This document shows positions 19,714 through 27,798 of a DNA stretch of 34,765 nucleotides, one piece after another (positions within the stretch are counted from its first letter, which is position 1; every line of letters begins with the position of its first letter). The notes below the pieces were generated by a model. It saw only the letters and a program-made list of their open reading frames with translations, did not search any database and was not told the origin of the DNA. The DNA is from an uncultured candidate division WPS-2 bacterium (GTDB taxonomy: Bacteria; Vulcanimicrobiota; Vulcanimicrobiia; Vulcanimicrobiales; Vulcanimicrobiaceae). Made by a program: the position numbers and the translations under genes. Location of the stretch: positions 1 to 34,765 of the forward strand of contig CALEOJ010000090.1 of NCBI GenBank assembly GCA_937910425.1. Reading direction: 5' to 3'.

Positions 19714-20034
19714 TCATGCTACGGATGCAACGAAACGAACGAGCACGACGCCGAGAAGGGTGGCTGCAAGGCCCACGATCACACTACCGCCGGCATAGGC
19801 CACACTCTGAAGCGGCAAGCCATCGGCGCCGAGAAGATACGTCTCGAACGCGAACGTCGAAAACGTCGTGTATCCGCCCAGAATCCCCGTCGCCATGAAG
19901 AGGCGCATGTACGGGTTGAATCCGGCTCGCGTCGTCGCCAACTCCAGGACGACTCCAATGACGAACGCACCGCTCCAGGTGTCACGTTCGTTCACGAAGA
20001 TCCGCAGCAGCTGCCCTGGTTTGAAGTCGGCCAT
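19714..20034 (-). CDS. crcB: CrcB-like fluoride channel/exporter, short form lacking the usual first TM helix
   Basis: GILGGYTTFSTFAFET signature; GGAGG SD 5 nt upstream of ATG; only 106 aa. Confidence 0.8.
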   Translation of the reverse strand: MADFKPGQLLRIFVNERDTWSGAFVIGVVLELATTRAGFNPYMRLFMATGILGGYTTFSTFAFETYLLGADGLPLQSVAYAGGSVIVGLAATLLGVVLVRFVASVA

Positions 20035-20077
20035 ATCGTCCTCCGGTCGCGAAATGACGCCACCGGGCGGTGCTTGG

Positions 20078-21241
20078 TCACGGCACGCCCAGTTCCTCGG
20101 GATCGACGAACTCCTGGGGGTGGAAGAACGCCTGCGCCACGATCGTCGGTACGACTGCGGTCAGGATGACGACCGTCACGAGCGTCGTATACTGGGCCTG
20201 ATCGATGTAGTGATGCGTGAGGCCGTACAGACTCGAGATCGTCCCGAACGTGAGGCCTGTCGCCATCATCAGCGTGATATACCCGGCGTTCTTCGGAGTG
20301 TGCTGGAACGCTCGCGCTGCTGGAAAGACGCCGGCGCACTTCGCGACGACTTTCACGACGAAAAACGCCGCTATCGCTCCGATGCCTGCGACCGCAGCCG
20401 AGAACGAAACCAGCGTACCCGCCTTGAGGAAGTAGAACGGTGTCAAAAAGCCCATGGTCATGGAGCGCAAGCGCCGCGACACGTCGGGATTCGCGAAGAG
20501 GAAGCCCGCACACGCGAGGCCCAAGAAATAGGCCGGCAGGACACCTTCGCTTTTGGCCGCCGTTGCGATCGCGCTGAGGACCAGGATGATCAAGAACGTC
20601 AAACGGAGTCCGGGCTCGCTCACCCACCGCGACGTCTTCTCGAACACGGACGGCAAGAACTTCGGTACGAAGACGATTGCCAGCACGATGGCAACAACGA
20701 GCGCGGCTAGCCAGCCGTTGTAGGTGGCAAACAGCATACCGAGCGCTACGACGGTCCCGAGATCGGTGATGAAGCACGCCGCCAGAATCAATTGGCCGAA
20801 GTCCTTACCCGCCAAACGAGTCTCGACCATCACCGCGTAGACCACTGCGACCGACGTCGTCGACATCGCTACACCGGCGATTTTCGAAGCGTCGACGGTC
20901 CAGTGTGCGACGAAATACGCGTACGCCATGGCCCCCAGAAACGGCGCGAAAAAGGAAATCGCTCCGATGACGGCCGCCGGTCGCAGTTGCCGGCGCAGAA
21001 CCGTGGGCTCGATCTCCGCGCCGGCGAGAAACGTCAGCATGATGCTTCCGAAGCCCGCGATGAAGTCGACCCAGGCGTTCGATCGCAGGCCGATGAGGTT
21101 GCCCGCGAGCACGCCGAGCAGGATCTCGACGAGGGCGGCGGCGAGGCCCACGCGGCGCGCGATAAAGGCAGCCGCCGTCGCGAGCGCGAGCCAAACGGCA
21201 GCGAAAGCCCAAAGGTTGTCGGCTGGAATCGCGAGGGTCAC
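20078..21241 (-). CDS. CPA2-family monovalent cation:proton antiporter
   Basis: Multi-TM; AALVEILLGVLAGNLIGL, MLTFLAGAEIEPTVLRRQ, STTSVAVVYAVMVE. GTG start at 21241 with AAGGAGGA SD preferred over the ORF-track TTG at 21277, which lies in the riboswitch. Confidence 0.88.
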   Translation of the reverse strand: MTLAIPADNLWAFAAVWLALATAAAFIARRVGLAAALVEILLGVLAGNLIGLRSNAWVDFIAGFGSIMLTFLAGAEIEPTVLRRQLRPAAVIGAISFFAPFLGAMAYAYFVAHWTVDASKIAGVAMSTTSVAVVYAVMVETRLAGKDFGQLILAACFITDLGTVVALGMLFATYNGWLAALVVAIVLAIVFVPKFLPSVFEKTSRWVSEPGLRLTFLIILVLSAIATAAKSEGVLPAYFLGLACAGFLFANPDVSRRLRSMTMGFLTPFYFLKAGTLVSFSAAVAGIGAIAAFFVVKVVAKCAGVFPAARAFQHTPKNAGYITLMMATGLTFGTISSLYGLTHHYIDQAQYTTLVTVVILTAVVPTIVAQAFFHPQEFVDPEELGVP

Positions 21242-21274
21242 AAACGTCCTCCTTCCCGACGCGGAGCGCCGGCG

Positions 21275-21336
21275 CAAGAGGAGTCATCGGCCCTTTCGTG
21301 GGCGGTTTCGCTGATGCGAGGCGGACTCCACCGCCC
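21275..21336 (-). promoter_or_regulatory. Fluoride riboswitch (crcB motif) aptamer
   Basis: Minus strand GGGCGGUGGAGUCCGCC[UCGCAUCAGCG]AAACCGCCCACGAAAGGGCCGAUGACUCCUCUUG: hairpin GGCGG/CCGCC, loop GGAGUC perfectly complementary to GACUCC (pseudoknot), AAACnGCCC...GGGCnGAUG core. Upstream of antiporter-crcB operon. Confidence 0.88.
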
Positions 21337-21404
21337 GTGTCGCCGGGCAGCCGCCCGGGTCCATTGCTCCTGCTCTTGCCCCGTCTACATCCGGATTCCT
21401 CGCG

Positions 21405-21896
21405 CTAGCGCGCGCGGTTCGCCGCGAGCACGTCACGCAGACCCGATCCGGCGACGCCGAGCGCGAACAGGCTGAGCGCCCACGATAACATGCCGTAGTC
21501 GGCCCGAACGAACGCGGTCGGATCGTGCAGCCAGGCCGCGGCGAACGGCGCAAGGAGCGCCAGCAGCGCACCGTACACGATTCCCATCAGCGCGTGCGTG
21601 ACGCGCTCCCCGCCGGGCAGCCGGCGCGTGTGGTCCTCGACCAGGAAGTCGGAGAGCGTGATCGCGATCTCGGCCGCGAAGAGCAGCAGGTACGCGACGA
21701 CCAGCGCGCCGTGCGGCTCGAGCCAGGCCAGCGATGCGAACAGCACCGCGTACACGGCGTCGCGCGCCGCGTGCAGCCGCAGCTCGGTCACGGCGCGCGG
21801 ATCGGCGGGGAGCCGGCCGATCCACTCGTGAAAGACCAGCGTGTCGAACGCGCCCATCCCGCCGAGCAGGAGCAGAACGCCGAGCGCGGCCGTCAC
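21405..21896 (-). CDS. Membrane protein of unknown function
   Basis: 163 aa with 4-5 hydrophobic segments; ATGA-type overlap with the upstream DUF4166 gene. Confidence 0.7.
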   Translation of the reverse strand: MTAALGVLLLLGGMGAFDTLVFHEWIGRLPADPRAVTELRLHAARDAVYAVLFASLAWLEPHGALVVAYLLLFAAEIAITLSDFLVEDHTRRLPGGERVTHALMGIVYGALLALLAPFAAAWLHDPTAFVRADYGMLSWALSLFALGVAGSGLRDVLAANRAR

Positions 21897-22483
21897 GCCG
21901 GAACGACCGTTCCGCTATAGGCACCGATCGTACCGAGCAGCGGAAACGCGATCGAAACCTCGACCTTCCAGCCGTTCGCGGCGCCGTGCACGATCGCCGT
22001 GACCGCCGGCGCGAACGCGCGCGGCAGCGGCACGCCGAACACGCGGGCGCCGCGGCTCGTAATGCGCATCCCCGACTCGTCGGCGGCGACGTCGAACGCG
22101 ACCTCCAGCGGGCCCGCCTGCTCGATCAAGCGGCCGCGCTCGAGCCATTGCGCGGTGCGCAGTTCGCGATCCGGGAAGACGCGCGTCCAGAACTCACGCT
22201 CGCCGTCGACGAGTACCTGCAGCACCACGCGGGTGGACGGCGTGACGGCAGGGAGCCCGGCAGCGCGCGCTACGAAGCCGTGCAGCGGCCCGGCGTGGCG
22301 GCGTACGGCGAACGTGCACTCGGCCTCGCCGCCGCCTTGCGCGTGAAACCGGCGCAGGACGGGCGGGAGCCGCTCGAACGAGGCCCCCAACAGTCGCTGA
22401 TAGAGCTGAACCTCGAGCGCCTCAGGCCGCGCGCGCCGCGGCTCCGCGCATCGCTCGCGCGCGCAGGGCGCCGACAACGGCAC
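21893..22483 (-). CDS. DUF4166-family protein
   Basis: LYQRLLGASFERLPPVLRRFHAQGGG start resembles DUF4166; collinear with neighbours. Confidence 0.7.
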   Translation of the reverse strand: MPLSAPCARERCAEPRRARPEALEVQLYQRLLGASFERLPPVLRRFHAQGGGEAECTFAVRRHAGPLHGFVARAAGLPAVTPSTRVVLQVLVDGEREFWTRVFPDRELRTAQWLERGRLIEQAGPLEVAFDVAADESGMRITSRGARVFGVPLPRAFAPAVTAIVHGAANGWKVEVSIAFPLLGTIGAYSGTVVPA

Positions 22484-22859
22484 CCGTGATAACGAATCCG
22501 ATGATCCCGTAGCCGCCGTCGATCAGCATCAGCGCGATCGGACGAGCTTCGAAGCTGTACAGGTTCGCCAGCATCGCGCCGAAGATGCAGACGCCGGTCA
22601 GGAACCCGATCTGCGCACCTTTCGACGCGTCGGCGCGCTCGTAGTGCCACAGCATGTTCTCGAAGCAGTACGACACGAACAGCCCGGCGACGAACGAGAT
22701 GATGTACGGCCAGAAGCCCATGGCCATGAGCTCTTCTTTGGTCTTGCCGACGGCCGCAATCCACTGCGCGCCCAATACCGTGAACCAGATCGCGCCCCAC
22801 ACGAAGAACACGATCGCTCCCGCCACGATCCCGAGATAATTCGGACGCCGTTCGCTCAT
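22422..22859 (-). CDS. DUF1761-family membrane protein
   Basis: NYLGIVAGAIVFFVWGAIWFTVLGAQWIAAVGKTKEEL typical of DUF1761. Confidence 0.82.
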   Translation of the reverse strand: MSERRPNYLGIVAGAIVFFVWGAIWFTVLGAQWIAAVGKTKEELMAMGFWPYIISFVAGLFVSYCFENMLWHYERADASKGAQIGFLTGVCIFGAMLANLYSFEARPIALMLIDGGYGIIGFVITGAVVGALRARAMRGAAARAA

Positions 22860-22936
22860 CGTTACTTCCTCCGCTTGAGCGACCGAGCGGCCACTCTTGG
22901 GTCCAGCCTAGCGCGGCAATGCGGAATTGTCCAGAC

Positions 22937-23055
22937 TCAGGGTACGCTCAGCGCCCCCGATCTCGAACTCCGGTCCAGAAGTCGGAAGCGACCTCGCAGG
23001 TCGTCAAGCCCCAGCACGTCGCGATAGAACGATACCGCACGAACGCCGATCCCAT
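22937..23055 (-). pseudogene. Fragment resembling the N-terminus of a VOC/glyoxalase-fold protein
   Basis: Minus-strand peptide VRAVSFYRDVLGLDDLRGRFRLLD resembles the VOC 'AVxFYRDVLGL' motif; frame too short for a whole domain. Confidence 0.4.
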
Positions 23056-23171
23056 GATCACCGGAAAGCTCATCCTGGCGTGGGCTGTGGGTCGGAATAC
23101 CGCTGGCCTGGGGCGTCTGGCTGACGCTCAACAACGCGCTGAAGCTCTTTGCGAGCGCTCCCCCGACGTAA
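23054..23171 (+). pseudogene. Frameshifted small single-TM protein resembling the small subunit of OFA-type MFS transporters
   Basis: MITGKLILAWAVGR (frame of 23054) then, skipping one base, IPLAWGVWLTLNNALKLFASAPPT* (stop 23169-23171). Confidence 0.4.
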
Positions 23172-23179
23172 CGGGGCAT

Positions 23180-23255
23180 CCTTTGACGGCTCAGGATGAC
23201 ACAGAAATCGTTGTTGTCATCCTGAGCTTGTCGAAGGGCTGAGCTTGTCGAAGGG
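23180..23255. repeat. Intergenic palindromic/tandem repeat element (copy 1)
   Basis: CTCAGGATGACA (23190-23201) / TGTCATCCTGAG (23215-23226) inverted repeat, then CTGAGCTTGTCGAAGGG twice in tandem (23222-23238, 23239-23255); 24-mer 23215-23238 recurs at 34330-34353. Confidence 0.93.
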
Positions 23256-25997
23256 TTAGAGGATCGCGGCGGTCACCCGTTCGCCTTTGCGCACCGTGAC
23301 GGCGCAGAATTTGAACTCGGGGATCTTTCCGAACGGGTCGATCGCGTCGTTGGTCAGCAGGTTCGCCGCCGCTTCGTTGTAGACGAACGGCATGAACAGC
23401 GTCCCGCGCTGCATCCCGCGATCGGCTCGTGCGTAGCCGGTCAGCTCGCCGCGCCGCGACTCGAGCGTGATCGGGCCGCCCGGCTCGACGCCGAGCTGCG
23501 CGAGATCGTCCGGGTGGACGCTGATGACGGGATCGGGTTCCAGCGCGTCGAGCACGCTGGCGCGGCGCGTCATCGAGCCGGTGTGCCAGTGCTCGAGCTG
23601 CCGCCCCGTCGTGAAGATGTACGGATACGCGTTGTCCGGCATCTCGTCGGCGTGGCTGTACGCGGCCGGCTTGAACAAGCCGCGGCCGCCGGAGCGCGGA
23701 AAGTCCTCGATGAAGATCACCGGCTCACCCGGATCGCCGACGTTCTCCAGCGGGTACGTGCACGAGCCTTCGGCCTCCAGCCGTTCCCAGGTGATCCCGG
23801 CCATGCTCGGCGTCGCCTGGCGGATCTCTTCGAACACCTCCGCCGGCCCGGCATAGTTCCAGTCCAGACCGATGCGCCGCGCGATCTCTTGGATGATCCA
23901 GAGATCCTGACGCGCGTCGTGCGGCGGATCGAGGGCCTGCCGGCCGAGTTGCACGCGCCGGTCCGTGTTGGTGAACGTCCCCGTCTTCTCCGGGAACGCC
24001 GACGCCGGCAGAATCACATCCGCATAGCTCGACGTCTCGGTGAAGAAGATGTCCTGCACCACGAGATGATCGAGCCTCGTCAGCGCTTCGCGCGCGTGCT
24101 CGACGTTCGGGTCCGACATCGCGGGGTTCTCGCCCATGATGTACATCCCGCGGATCTCACCTTTGTAGGCGCCCTCGGTGATCTCGGTGACGGTCAGGCC
24201 GGCGTTCGGATCGAGCGTCGTGTTCCAGAGCGCTTCGAACTTGCGCCGGGCGTCCTGGTTGTCGACGCGCTCGTAGTCCGGGAACATCATCGGGATCAGC
24301 CCCATGTCCGAGGCGCCCTGCACGTTGTTCTGCCCGCGCAGGGGATGGAGGCCGGTGCCGGGGCGTCCTATTTGGCCCGTGACCAGCGCCAGCGAGATCA
24401 GGCAGCGCGCGTTGTCGGTGCCGTGCACGTGCTGCGAGATCCCCATCCCCCAGAAGATGATCGCCGCGTTGGCCGTCGCGTAGAGGCGCGCGACCTCGCG
24501 GATCGTCTGCGCATCGATCCCGGTGATCGGCGCGACCTTCTCGGGCGAGTAGTCCTTGACGTTCTCCTTGAGCGCTTCGTAGTTCTCGGTGCGGTCGCGG
24601 ATGAACGCCTCGTTGGCGAGGCCTTCCTCGATGACGACGTGCATCAGCGCGTTGAGGAGCGCAACGTCGGTGTCGCTGTTGAACTGCAGGAAGTACGTCG
24701 CGTGCCGCGCCAGATCCGAACGCTGCGGGTTGATATAGATGAGCTTGGTCCCGGCCTTGGCGGCGTTCTTCATGAACGTCGCGGCGACGGGATGGTTTAT
24801 CGTCGGATTCGCGCCGATGACGATCGCCACGTCGGCGAGCGCGACGTCCTCGACCTGATTCGAGACCGCGCCGGAGCCGACGTCTTCGAGCAGCGCGGCG
24901 ACCGACGACGCGTGGCAGAGCCGCGTGCAATGGTCGACGTTGTTGGTTCTGAAGCCGGTCCGCACGAGCTTCTGGAACAGGTAGGCTTCTTCGTTGCTCC
25001 CCTTCGCCGAGCCGAACCCTGCCAGCGCGCTGGGACCGTGCTGGTCACGAATCTCGCGCAGCTTTCCGCCCGCGAGATCGAGCGCTTCTTCCCACGTCGC
25101 CTCGCGGAACGCGTTCCACATCTCGTCCGGCTCCATCAGGGCGGAGGTCTTCGCGACGCCTTCCTTGCGGATCATCGGCTTCGTCAGCCGCTTCGGATTG
25201 TGCACGTAGTCGAAGCCGAAGCGTCCCTTGACGCACAGCCGGCTCGCGTTCGACGGGCCGTCGCGTCCGTCGACGGACAGAATCTTCCCGTCCTTGATGT
25301 TGTACGTGAGCAAACAGCCGACGCCGCAGTAGGGACACGCCGAGTCGACCTTCTTGTCGGGCTCGAGCATCGCGACGTCATTCGCCGGCGCGAGCGCACC
25401 GGTCGGACACGCCTGCACGCACTCGCCGCACGCGACGCACGAGCTGGGTCCCATCGGGTCGTCGAAGTCGAAGACGATCTTTGCGTGCTCGCCGCGCCAG
25501 GCGTAGCCGATCACGTCGTTGACCTGCTCTTCGCGGCAGGCACGCACGCAGCGGCCGCACTGGATGCAGGCGTCGAGGTTCACCGACATCGCGGGGTGCG
25601 AGAGATCCGGTGCGGGCTGGTGCCGCTGCGGGTAGCGCGGTGCCATGACGCCCAGCTTGCCCGCCCAGACGTCGAGCTCGGAGACGAGCTTGTACGGCGA
25701 GGCGCCCTGCTTGGGCATGTCGGTCAGCAGCAGTTCGGCGACCATCTTCTGCGATTTGGTCGCGCGATCGCTGGTGCTGGTCACCGTCATCCCCTCGGTG
25801 GGGCGCCGGCAGCACGACGGCGCGAGGACGCGTTCGCCCTCGATCTCGACCATGCAGACGCGGCAATTCCCGTCGGGGCGATAGCCGTCTTTGTAGCAGA
25901 GGCGCGGGATCTCGATGCCGTTCCGATCGGCGGCCTGCAGGATCGTCTCGTCTTCGCGGGCGGCGAGCGCCGTGCCGTTGAGCATGAAGCCGATCAC
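23256..25997 (-). CDS. fdhA: NAD-dependent formate dehydrogenase alpha subunit (molybdopterin, [2Fe-2S] and ferredoxin domains)
   Basis: NuoG-like [2Fe-2S] N-terminus (CYKDGYRPDGNCRVCMVEIEG), 4Fe-4S clusters, NNVDHCTRLCHASSVAAL active-site region, C-terminal molybdopterin-binding domain. Confidence 0.93.
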   Translation of the reverse strand: MIGFMLNGTALAAREDETILQAADRNGIEIPRLCYKDGYRPDGNCRVCMVEIEGERVLAPSCCRRPTEGMTVTSTSDRATKSQKMVAELLLTDMPKQGASPYKLVSELDVWAGKLGVMAPRYPQRHQPAPDLSHPAMSVNLDACIQCGRCVRACREEQVNDVIGYAWRGEHAKIVFDFDDPMGPSSCVACGECVQACPTGALAPANDVAMLEPDKKVDSACPYCGVGCLLTYNIKDGKILSVDGRDGPSNASRLCVKGRFGFDYVHNPKRLTKPMIRKEGVAKTSALMEPDEMWNAFREATWEEALDLAGGKLREIRDQHGPSALAGFGSAKGSNEEAYLFQKLVRTGFRTNNVDHCTRLCHASSVAALLEDVGSGAVSNQVEDVALADVAIVIGANPTINHPVAATFMKNAAKAGTKLIYINPQRSDLARHATYFLQFNSDTDVALLNALMHVVIEEGLANEAFIRDRTENYEALKENVKDYSPEKVAPITGIDAQTIREVARLYATANAAIIFWGMGISQHVHGTDNARCLISLALVTGQIGRPGTGLHPLRGQNNVQGASDMGLIPMMFPDYERVDNQDARRKFEALWNTTLDPNAGLTVTEITEGAYKGEIRGMYIMGENPAMSDPNVEHAREALTRLDHLVVQDIFFTETSSYADVILPASAFPEKTGTFTNTDRRVQLGRQALDPPHDARQDLWIIQEIARRIGLDWNYAGPAEVFEEIRQATPSMAGITWERLEAEGSCTYPLENVGDPGEPVIFIEDFPRSGGRGLFKPAAYSHADEMPDNAYPYIFTTGRQLEHWHTGSMTRRASVLDALEPDPVISVHPDDLAQLGVEPGGPITLESRRGELTGYARADRGMQRGTLFMPFVYNEAAANLLTNDAIDPFGKIPEFKFCAVTVRKGERVTAAIL

Positions 25998-27733
25998 GCC
26001 TGGACCTCGTGGGGGAAGTACTTGTAGACGCAGAGATATGGATTCGGCGCAGCTTGACCCAGGCCGCAGATCGACGCGTCCATCATGACCGTCGAGAGAT
26101 CGGTGAGCAGCTCCCGGTCCCAGTCGTCACGCTCCATCAGCGCGACGGCTTTCGCCGTGCCGACGCGGCAGGGCGTACACTGCCCGCACGACTCTTCACG
26201 GAAGAAGCGCAGCATGTTCAGCGCGGCGCTCTTCGCGCTGTCCTTGTCGGAGAGCACGATGATCGCCGCCGAGCCGATGAAGCACCCGTACTTGTTGAGC
26301 GTATCGAAATCGAGCGGGATGTCGTCCATCGAGGCCGGCAAGATCCCGCCAGACGCGCCGCCGGGAAAGTACCCGTAGAACGTGTGGCCGGGGAGCATCC
26401 CGCCGGCGTATTCGTCGATCAGCTCGCGGATCGTGATCCCGGCCGGCGCCAAATGGACGCCGGGCTTTCGAACGCGCCCCGAAACGGAGAACGAGCGCAA
26501 GCCCTTGCGGCCGTTGCTCCCTTGCGATGCGAACCACGCCGCGCCGCGTTCGACGATCTCGCGCACCCAGTAGAGCGTCTCCATGTTGTGCTCGAGCGTC
26601 GGCCGCCCGAAGACGCCGACCTGCGCAACGTACGGCGGGCGCAGCCGCGGCATCCCTTTCTTGCCTTCGATCGACTCGATCATCGCCGACTCTTCGCCGC
26701 AGATGTAGGCGCCCGCGCCGCGCCGCAGGTGGATCGGCAGCAGCGGCATCGGTGCGTGCGCCTGCAGCGCGGCGAGCTCGGCGGTCAGGATCGCTCGCGC
26801 GGCGGCGTACTCGTCGCGCAGGTACACGTAGATCTCGGCGATTCCGACCGCCCACGCCGCGATCAGCATCCCTTCGAGAAAGCGGTGCGGATCGCGCTCG
26901 AGGTACCAGCGGTCCTTGAACGTTCCGGGCTCGCCTTCGTCGATGTTCACCGCCATCAGGCGCGGCGCCGGTTCGGCACGGACGATCTTCCACTTGCGGC
27001 CGGCCGGGAAGCCGGCGCCGCCGAGCCCGCGCAGCCCGGCGTCCTCCATCGTCGCGATCACGTCGTCGGCGCCGCGCTCGCCCGCGACGCACGCTTTGAG
27101 CAGCGCGTAGCCGCCACCCGCGACGTACGCCTCGAAGTTCGTATACGAGGGCACCGCCGCGGTCAACGCCTTGGCTTCGAGCGCAGCGTCGACCAGCGCG
27201 ACCGTCGCACGGTCGACCGGATTCTGATTCACCACCGCGACCGGAGCGGTGTCGCAGCGGCCGACGCACGGAGCGGTAATCACCCGCACGCCGTCGCCGT
27301 ATCCACCGTTGCGCAGCAGACCCAGCAGGTTTTGCGCGCCCGCCATCTCGCACGAAAGGCCGTCGCAGACACGCACGGTCACCGCCGGCGGAGCGGCCTC
27401 GCCTTCCTTGACCACGTCGAAGTGATGGTAGAAGGTCGCGACCTCGAAGACCTCGGCCGGCGCGAGGCGCATCTCCTCGGCGAGTGCGTTGAGGTGCGCC
27501 GCCGAGATCGCGCGATAGCGGTCCTGGATCTTGTGCAGGTGCTCGATGAGCAGATCGCGCCGGCGCGGCTCGTCGCCGAGCAGGGCGCGCACGTCCGCGA
27601 GCGCGACCGGATCGATCGGACGGCCTCTGCCCTCGCGACGCCGCTTCTTGCGTCGGCCGTCGGCGTCCGCATCGGGCGTGAGGCGCGCCGCCTGCCCGAC
27701 CGGGATGCCGCCGACGATGTCGATCGTCTCCAA
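25994..27733 (-). CDS. Fused NuoE-NuoF-type formate dehydrogenase diaphorase subunit
   Basis: N-terminal NuoE-like [2Fe-2S] (CDGLSCEMAGA...APCVGRCDTAPV) continuous with NuoF (GLRGLGGAGFPAGRKWK, GAYICGEESAMIESIEGKKG, ESCGQCTPCRVG). TTG start with GGAG SD; ORF-track start 27787 likely too early. Confidence 0.9.
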   Translation of the reverse strand: METIDIVGGIPVGQAARLTPDADADGRRKKRRREGRGRPIDPVALADVRALLGDEPRRRDLLIEHLHKIQDRYRAISAAHLNALAEEMRLAPAEVFEVATFYHHFDVVKEGEAAPPAVTVRVCDGLSCEMAGAQNLLGLLRNGGYGDGVRVITAPCVGRCDTAPVAVVNQNPVDRATVALVDAALEAKALTAAVPSYTNFEAYVAGGGYALLKACVAGERGADDVIATMEDAGLRGLGGAGFPAGRKWKIVRAEPAPRLMAVNIDEGEPGTFKDRWYLERDPHRFLEGMLIAAWAVGIAEIYVYLRDEYAAARAILTAELAALQAHAPMPLLPIHLRRGAGAYICGEESAMIESIEGKKGMPRLRPPYVAQVGVFGRPTLEHNMETLYWVREIVERGAAWFASQGSNGRKGLRSFSVSGRVRKPGVHLAPAGITIRELIDEYAGGMLPGHTFYGYFPGGASGGILPASMDDIPLDFDTLNKYGCFIGSAAIIVLSDKDSAKSAALNMLRFFREESCGQCTPCRVGTAKAVALMERDDWDRELLTDLSTVMMDASICGLGQAAPNPYLCVYKYFPHEVQA

Positions 27734-27798
27734 ACCGATTACTCCGAGTTTTGGGATACGGTATTTTGTACACCACGACGCCGCCACCCTCCGGCGGC

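Noticed and set aside
23160-23176. CCCCG-ACGTAA-CGGGG hairpin at the end of the small-protein remnant
   Set aside because: Only a 5-bp stem without a U-tract; too weak to call a terminator.
23514-26027. 837-aa, and the adjacent 635-aa (26009..27916), plus-strand ORFs opposite the fdh genes
   Set aside because: Codon-bias-generated antisense ORFs; the minus-strand products are unambiguous formate dehydrogenase subunits.
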